Of a stretch of 10,581 nucleotides of DNA, positions 6,962 to 10,581 are shown in pieces. The notes under the pieces are model-generated. The model worked only from the letters and a program-made list of their open reading frames with translations, did not search any database and was not told the DNA's origin. The stretch is from positions 1 through 10,581 of the forward strand of contig DAOVIC010000048.1 of assembly GCA_030671565.1 (NCBI GenBank), in the 5' to 3' direction. Source of the DNA: Anaerohalosphaeraceae bacterium (GTDB taxonomy: Bacteria > Planctomycetota > Phycisphaerae > Sedimentisphaerales > Anaerohalosphaeraceae). The position numbers and the translations under genes are program-made. Position 1 is the first letter of the stretch, and the number at the start of each line of letters is the position of its first letter.

Positions 6962-6994
6962 TTTTGGCAATAAACGGCAACAGGAAGGTTTATT

Positions 6995-7735
6995 GTGAAG
7001 CGTTTTGGCAGAAGACCAAATGGACGTAAGTCTTCTCGTATGGTTCTGTACGAAGTGACCGTCAGTGCCGAGAAGAAGGCTCCTAAAGGACAAACGGTTA
7101 ATCTTAGGCCTCCTGATAAGCGGGCTGAGAATGCTGGTATTGGCGAAGAAAAATCTCGTCATCCGGCAGTGAGTATAACCAGAAGGCCCTTAAGGCGGCG
7201 ACGGACGCGAATAAAAATAGCGACTTTTGTGAAGAAAAAGAAGCTTTTGACGGTTCGTAACCTAGCCGCGGCAGTTGTTTTGCTGATGTTTGTGATGGTA
7301 ATATGGATTGGGCAAGGCAAAAAGGACAGCGGCATTCAGGATACCGGCGGTATCGCATTGCCGGAGATCGTAGTGCCGATTATATCGCTTAGCGGTATTG
7401 ATATTGATGTTCCTGAGGTAGAAATTGAAGAAATAGTCGCATCGCCCGTACCAGCTAAGGGCAATGTGATAGTTATAGCGTCTAATACGGTTTCCGATCA
7501 GTTGGGGCCTTTGGCTGAGTATTTTCAGGGCAAGGGGATCGAAACTGTGATCAGAAAGACGGGAAACCGTCATGTGCTTATCACAGTGGACCGGTTTAGC
7601 GGAAAAAGCGATCCTGAATTCGGCAAGCTGAAAAAGCGAATCGAACAGATCGGTGAGAATTATAAGGCGCCGCAAGGCTTTAAGTCTTTCGGTTTTGATA
7701 GTATTTACTTATTGAACGTATCAAAAATAGAGTAG
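6995..7735 (+). CDS. Single-span membrane protein of unknown function, possible SPOR-like C-terminal domain
   Basis: I do not recognise a named family. The 246 residues divide into three parts. Residues 1-85 are strongly basic and low in complexity (for example RRPLRRRRTR at 64-73 and KKKK at 80-83). Residues 87-105 (LAAAVVLLMFVMVIW) form one transmembrane helix. Residues 106-246 lie on the far side: a linker rich in Ile, Val and Glu up to about 154, then a compact domain of about 90 residues. Its apparent strand-helix-strand-helix-strand order (from NVIVIASN to DSIYLLNVSK) resembles a SPOR-type fold, which binds peptidoglycan in other proteins; this is inference. Basic residues before the helix predict N-inside topology. 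The start is GTG at 6995, with AGGAAGG 6 bases upstream. It is followed after 14 bases by the small basic protein gene, probably in one transcript. The basic tail could touch nucleic acid or ribosomes, but nothing proves that. Confidence 0.8.
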   Translation: MKRFGRRPNGRKSSRMVLYEVTVSAEKKAPKGQTVNLRPPDKRAENAGIGEEKSRHPAVSITRRPLRRRRTRIKIATFVKKKKLLTVRNLAAAVVLLMFVMVIWIGQGKKDSGIQDTGGIALPEIVVPIISLSGIDIDVPEVEIEEIVASPVPAKGNVIVIASNTVSDQLGPLAEYFQGKGIETVIRKTGNRHVLITVDRFSGKSDPEFGKLKKRIEQIGENYKAPQGFKSFGFDSIYLLNVSKIE

Positions 7736-7749
7736 TTGGGAGCTTATAA

Positions 7750-7983
7750 ATGTCAATAGATAGTTCGTTAAAGATCAAGGGAGCTTTGAGCCGGCACCGT
7801 AATGTACTCTCACGTGCAGAACGTATCGAGCAGCTTAAGCTTGAAGAACGCTGGGAAGAAGGGGACGATGTAACCGGGCTTGTCAAGGTCGGTCACCGGA
7901 AGGTACAGGCCGGCGGTAAAGAGGCTAAGGAAAAAGAAGTCACTGACGAAGGTGCTGAAGTTACCGAAGAAGCTAGTTCTTAA
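7750..7983 (+). CDS. PVC-superphylum small basic protein with acidic C-terminal tail
   Basis: The 77-residue product begins MSIDSSLKIKGALSRHRNVL and continues with SRAERIEQLK, RWEEGD and GLVKVGHRKV. This is the pattern of the small basic protein (TIGR04137-type) shared by Planctomycetes, Verrucomicrobia and Chlamydiae. It is regarded as a PVC signature protein and has been reported to bind nucleic acids; its cellular role is not settled. Family members usually end near the RKV motif (residues 50-52 here). This one carries about 25 more residues rich in Glu and Lys (53-77), which are low-complexity and net acidic. GGGAG lies 6-7 bases before the ATG. It is the second gene after the membrane protein and is followed by a strong terminator. 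Recognition rests on sequence memory of the N-terminal motif, not a search. Confidence 0.85.
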   Translation: MSIDSSLKIKGALSRHRNVLSRAERIEQLKLEERWEEGDDVTGLVKVGHRKVQAGGKEAKEKEVTDEGAEVTEEASS

Positions 7984-8007
7984 AAACAGAATATATGCGA
8001 AATCATC

Positions 8008-8050
8008 GTGCCGCTTTTGGTATTCAGATACCGGAGCGGCACTTTTTTTT
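8008..8050 (+). terminator. Rho-independent terminator after the small basic protein gene
   Basis: GTGCCGC (8008-8014) pairs with GCGGCAC (8036-8042), and an inner GGTAT-TCAG-ATACC hairpin (8019-8032) continues the stem past a small internal loop. Eight T residues (8043-8050) follow at once. It lies 25 bases after the stop codon and separates the gene pair from the aminotransferase gene. Confidence 0.95.
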
Positions 8051-8108
8051 AGCGGGGTCCTTTTACTACCCTAAGGGCTCCAGACGTCTATTAAAGGAAT
8101 CATAGCCG

Positions 8109-9230
8109 ATGCAGAATATTCTCGCCGACAGAACCGAACTTATCGACGCAAGCGGTATACGCAAGGTGTTTGCCCTTGCTGCTAAGTTGAAGGACCCTGT
8201 TAATTTTTCGATCGGCCAGCCCGATTTTGATGTGCCGGAGATAATCAAGGATTCGGCGGTTGAGGCCATACGAAGCGGTGCAAACGCCTATTCTCAGACG
8301 GCAGGTGAGCCGGAACTGCTTGAAAAGATACGTGCGAAAAGTACGGCCGATTACGGTTGGGACGATCCTTCGGTGCTGGTTACAAGCGGGGTTAGCGGTG
8401 CATTGCTGCTGCTGTTTATGTCGGTGATCAACGAAGGTGACGAGGTGATAATTGCCGACCCTTATTTCGTTATCTATAAGCATGTGATCAATATGCTCGG
8501 TGGAAAGTGCGTTTTTGTCGATAGTTACCCCGATTTCAAACTGCCCGCCGAAGGTATCGAAGCGGCGATCAGCGAACGAACCAAGCTGATCATCCTCAAT
8601 TCGCCCGCCAACCCTACCGGAGCCGTTTACAGCGAACAGGAAGTGAAAGACATCGCTGAGATCGCCGGGCGAAAAGATATTTTGATCATGAGCGACGAGA
8701 TATATGACACGTTCTGCTATGAGGATAGCTGTCCCAGCGTTGCGAATTATTATGACAATACGATGGTGCTTAAGGGTTTCAGCAAGGCGTATGCGATGAC
8801 GGGCTGGCGGCTGGGGTACGTTACAGGTTGTCAGCGAATTGGGCATATTGTCGAGCAAATGACGAAGATCCAGCAGTACACGTTTGTTTGTGCGCCGACG
8901 CCTTTGCAAAGGGCAGCGATCACCGCGATGGATGTCGATATGAGCGAATATGTTGCCGCCTATCGCAAAAAGCGGGATATGATCTACGATGGGCTAAGCA
9001 CTAAATTTGAGATCGCCAGGCCCGGCGGGGCGTTCTATGCATTTGTAAAGGCACCGGATTGGGCGAAATCGGCGACGGAATTTGTGCAAAAAGCGATCGC
9101 TAACAATGTCCTGATAATTCCCGGCAATGTATTTAGCGAAAAAGACACGCATTTCAGGATAAGCTACGCAACTACCGATGCCAAGATAGCCGAGGGAGTT
9201 GAGATATTGTGTAAACTGGCAAAAGGCTAA
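8109..9230 (+). CDS. PLP-dependent class I/II aminotransferase
   Basis: Fold-type I aminotransferase of 373 residues, expected to act in the cytoplasm in amino acid metabolism. The PLP lysine is Lys226 in GFSKAYAMTGWRLGY. Asn168 (in SPANPTG) and Asp196/Tyr199 (in SDEIYD) are the usual cofactor contacts, Arg234 is in the GWRLGY motif, and the C-terminal HFRISYA supplies the arginine that holds the substrate carboxylate. The N-terminal NFSIGQPDFDVPE is typical of the aspartate aminotransferase Ib-like group, but the amino donor cannot be fixed from sequence; aspartate, alanine or aromatic substrates are all possible. AAAGGA lies about 10 bases before the ATG. The 58 bases between the upstream terminator and the start contain no clear promoter, and no terminator is visible after the stop. 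I see no link to its neighbours beyond position. Confidence 0.92.
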   Translation: MQNILADRTELIDASGIRKVFALAAKLKDPVNFSIGQPDFDVPEIIKDSAVEAIRSGANAYSQTAGEPELLEKIRAKSTADYGWDDPSVLVTSGVSGALLLLFMSVINEGDEVIIADPYFVIYKHVINMLGGKCVFVDSYPDFKLPAEGIEAAISERTKLIILNSPANPTGAVYSEQEVKDIAEIAGRKDILIMSDEIYDTFCYEDSCPSVANYYDNTMVLKGFSKAYAMTGWRLGYVTGCQRIGHIVEQMTKIQQYTFVCAPTPLQRAAITAMDVDMSEYVAAYRKKRDMIYDGLSTKFEIARPGGAFYAFVKAPDWAKSATEFVQKAIANNVLIIPGNVFSEKDTHFRISYATTDAKIAEGVEILCKLAKG

Positions 9231-9253
9231 GTTTTTACATAATAGACAGTTTT

Positions 9254-9265
9254 TTACACTTGTAA
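9254..9265. repeat. Short dyad over the -35 of the NfeD-family gene
   Basis: TTACA-CT-TGTAA is a perfect 5-bp dyad overlapping the -35 box of the predicted promoter. A similar TTTTTACA also occurs just upstream (9232-9239). Such a placement could suit a repressor site, but a dyad this short in AT-rich DNA can arise by chance. Confidence 0.25.
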
Positions 9266-9288
9266 CGTGCATGAGGCGTGGGTACAAT
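9260..9288 (+). promoter_or_regulatory. Candidate promoter placing the transcription start at the NfeD ATG
   Basis: TTGTAA (9260-9265, 4 of 6) and TACAAT (9283-9288, 5 of 6) are separated by 17 bases. The expected transcription start, 6-8 bases after the -10, falls at about 9294-9296, at the ATG itself. No ribosome site is visible before that ATG, so the mRNA may be leaderless. Confidence 0.5.
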
Positions 9289-9295
9289 CTCCTTT

Positions 9296-10581
9296 ATGGG
9301 AAAACTTCATCGAAAAACAGGGGGCTGGCTGGCTGGTATAACCCGGTTTGGCCTGTTGCGTATCTTTATTATTATGCTGGCAACCGTATCGATCTCGCTG
9401 GCGGCTTTTGCTGAAACTGCGCCGCCTGTTTTAGAAGGGGAGATAATTCTGGATAGTCCGGAGGAAATCGAACCTGGCGATGTTGCTGAGGATGGTAAAG
9501 TTATTGCTGCTGTTATTCCCTGCAAGGGTATGATCGATGACGGGCTTTATAAGTCGATCAAGCGGCGCAGCCGGGAGGCGATGGATGCCGGGGCCACTTA
9601 CCTTATATATGAGATCGGAACGTACGGCGGGCTTGTTAAGAGCGGCGATGACATATCTGACTTTTTTATCCTCGATGCCGGCAAGAAGGTTCACACCGTT
9701 GCCTATATAACGACCAAGGCGATATCGGCAGGGGCGATGATAAGCGTTTCATGCAAAGATATTATCATGCTTGAGCATACGACCATCGGAGACTGTGCGC
9801 CGGTAACGATGGGCGGTGAACTTAAGGGTGTCGAACGTGAAAAAGCCGAGAGCTTTATTCGCGGGGTATTCAGCAGGGCGGCAGAGGCGAACGGGTATCC
9901 CGAGGCACTGCTTAAATCAATGGTTTCGCAGCATATCGAAGTCTACTCAGTAAAAAATCTTCAAACAGAAAAGCTTGAGTTCTTCGAGACGAAAAACCTT
10001 CCAACGGATACGAATGTCTATGACCTTGAGGGCAAGAGGCTCATAGTCGGTACGGACGAGATACTTACGCTTACCGCTGAGGATGCCACTGAATACGGTA
10101 TCTCACGGGCCGAGGTTTCAAACCTCGATGAAGCGTTGGCATTTTTAGAAAATAGAGACGGCGTGGAATTTTTCGGCAAACCGATTGAATATGAACTGCT
10201 GTGGTCCGAACAAATGGTCAGGTGGATCAATTCGCCGGCAGTGATGGGGATCCTCGTGATGCTTGCGATGCTTGGGGTTTATATGGAACTGAATACGCCC
10301 GGGGTTGGACTTCCGGGTTTGGTGGCGGTTATATGTATAGTAATAATAGTCGGCAGTAAGTTCCTGGACGGGATGGCCAACTGGGTAGAGATCGCTATAT
10401 TTGCAGTAGGGATATTATTGCTGCTTATAGAAGTATTCGTTATACCGGGTTTTGGCATTGCCGGAATAACGGGTATTTTCTTTATCATCATCGGCGGCTT
10501 TGGCATGCTGGTAAAAAACGCTCCCGATCAATTACCTCTTCCGAGACCGGAGTTTGGAGGCTGGGCGCCGGTTCTGGACGG
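9296..10581 (+). CDS. nfeD: NfeD-family membrane serine protease (ClpP-like domain), C-terminus cut by window edge
   Basis: Reading from the ATG at 9296 gives 428 residues to the window edge with no stop. Residues 1-39 form a signal peptide: a basic start, a hydrophobic core (about 21-36), then AFA before Glu40. Residues about 66-290 form a ClpP/crotonase-like domain. Ser144 in KAISAGAMIS and Lys183, 39 residues later, fit the Ser-Lys dyad known from an archaeal NfeD protease. The GG of the usual PGG loop is kept in IGTYGGL (107-113), but the preceding proline is replaced by Tyr. Hydrophobic spans at about 313-330, 340-355, 364-384 and 387-406, with LNTPGVGLPG and VIPGFGIAGITGI, are the NfeD membrane hallmark. 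The soluble C-terminal OB-fold, if present, lies outside. NfeD proteins usually work with stomatin/flotillin-type partners encoded next door. GTG at 9278 is an alternative start without a properly spaced ribosome site. Confidence 0.9.
   Translation, partial: MGKLHRKTGGWLAGITRFGLLRIFIIMLATVSISLAAFAETAPPVLEGEIILDSPEEIEPGDVAEDGKVIAAVIPCKGMIDDGLYKSIKRRSREAMDAGATYLIYEIGTYGGLVKSGDDISDFFILDAGKKVHTVAYITTKAISAGAMISVSCKDIIMLEHTTIGDCAPVTMGGELKGVEREKAESFIRGVFSRAAEANGYPEALLKSMVSQHIEVYSVKNLQTEKLEFFETKNLPTDTNVYDLEGKRLIVGTDEILTLTAEDATEYGISRAEVSNLDEALAFLENRDGVEFFGKPIEYELLWSEQMVRWINSPAVMGILVMLAMLGVYMELNTPGVGLPGLVAVICIVIIVGSKFLDGMANWVEIAIFAVGILLLLIEVFVIPGFGIAGITGIFFIIIGGFGMLVKNAPDQLPLPRPEFGGWAPVLD

Larger units (their letters stand above)
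6653..6994. promoter_or_regulatory. Divergent intergenic control region between rpmF and the 6995 gene
   Basis: This 342-base, mostly AT-rich stretch separates two divergent transcription units and shows no convincing gene. It holds two back-to-back promoter candidates whose -35 boxes are 44 bases apart (minus at 6838-6810, plus at 6883-6911). It also holds an AT-rich dyad at 6772-6799 on the fab side and a GC-rich inverted repeat at 6928-6961 on the other side. Both leaders are long: about 150 bases for rpmF and about 77 bases for the rightward gene. Confidence 0.65.

Noticed and set aside
8069..8077. CCCTAAGGG palindrome before the aminotransferase gene
   Set aside because: Nine bases with no clear promoter nearby; expected by chance.
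8100..8909. 269-codon minus-strand open frame opposite the aminotransferase
   Set aside because: The plus-strand aminotransferase has all PLP-binding motifs and a ribosome site; the reverse frame is a shadow.
1..10581. Mobile elements, CRISPR arrays, toxin-antitoxin or defence genes
   Set aside because: No transposase, integrase, repeat-spacer pattern or known defence domain is seen; the genes are housekeeping and evenly composed.

Overview
The window is chromosomal housekeeping DNA of about 50% GC. It most likely comes from a member of the Planctomycetota/PVC superphylum. The main evidence is the 77-residue protein at 7750-7983, whose first ~52 residues match the small basic protein regarded as a PVC signature; placement in Phycisphaerae-like planctomycetes is an inference. 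No mobile elements, CRISPR arrays, tRNA or rRNA genes were seen.

Minus strand, 6652 down to 1: a compact type II fatty-acid/phospholipid gene cluster in the order rpmF-plsX-fabH-fabD-fabG-acpP-fabF, the same order as in E. coli but without yceD upstream of rpmF. It makes ribosomal protein L32, the acyl-phosphate synthase PlsX, the initiating condensing enzyme FabH, malonyl transacylase FabD, ketoreductase FabG, acyl carrier protein and elongating condensing enzyme FabF. Together these initiate and extend acyl chains on ACP and hand them to phospholipid synthesis. No dehydratase, enoyl reductase or acetyl-CoA carboxylase is present here. A good internal promoter lies in the fabG-acpP gap, and a clear rho-independent terminator follows fabF. 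Past that terminator, a separately promoted Na+/Ca2+ exchanger family antiporter runs off the left edge, lacking only its C-terminal end.

Divergent control region, 6653-6994: back-to-back candidate promoters, a TTAGGTA/TACCTAA dyad at the start of the predicted fab-operon transcript, and a GC-rich hairpin in the leader of the rightward transcript.

Plus strand, 6995-8050: a two-gene unit coding an unrecognised single-span membrane protein with a possible SPOR-like C-terminal domain and the PVC small basic protein, closed by a strong terminator. Then comes a class I/II PLP-dependent aminotransferase (8109-9230). Last is a signal-peptide-bearing NfeD/ClpP-like membrane protease (from 9296, running off the right edge), whose promoter placement suggests a leaderless mRNA.

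Most of the window is ordinary. The points most worth following are the unknown membrane protein paired with the PVC small basic protein, the possible leaderless start of the NfeD gene, the promoter with a dyad in its spacer in front of acpP, and the dyad at the fab-operon promoter.
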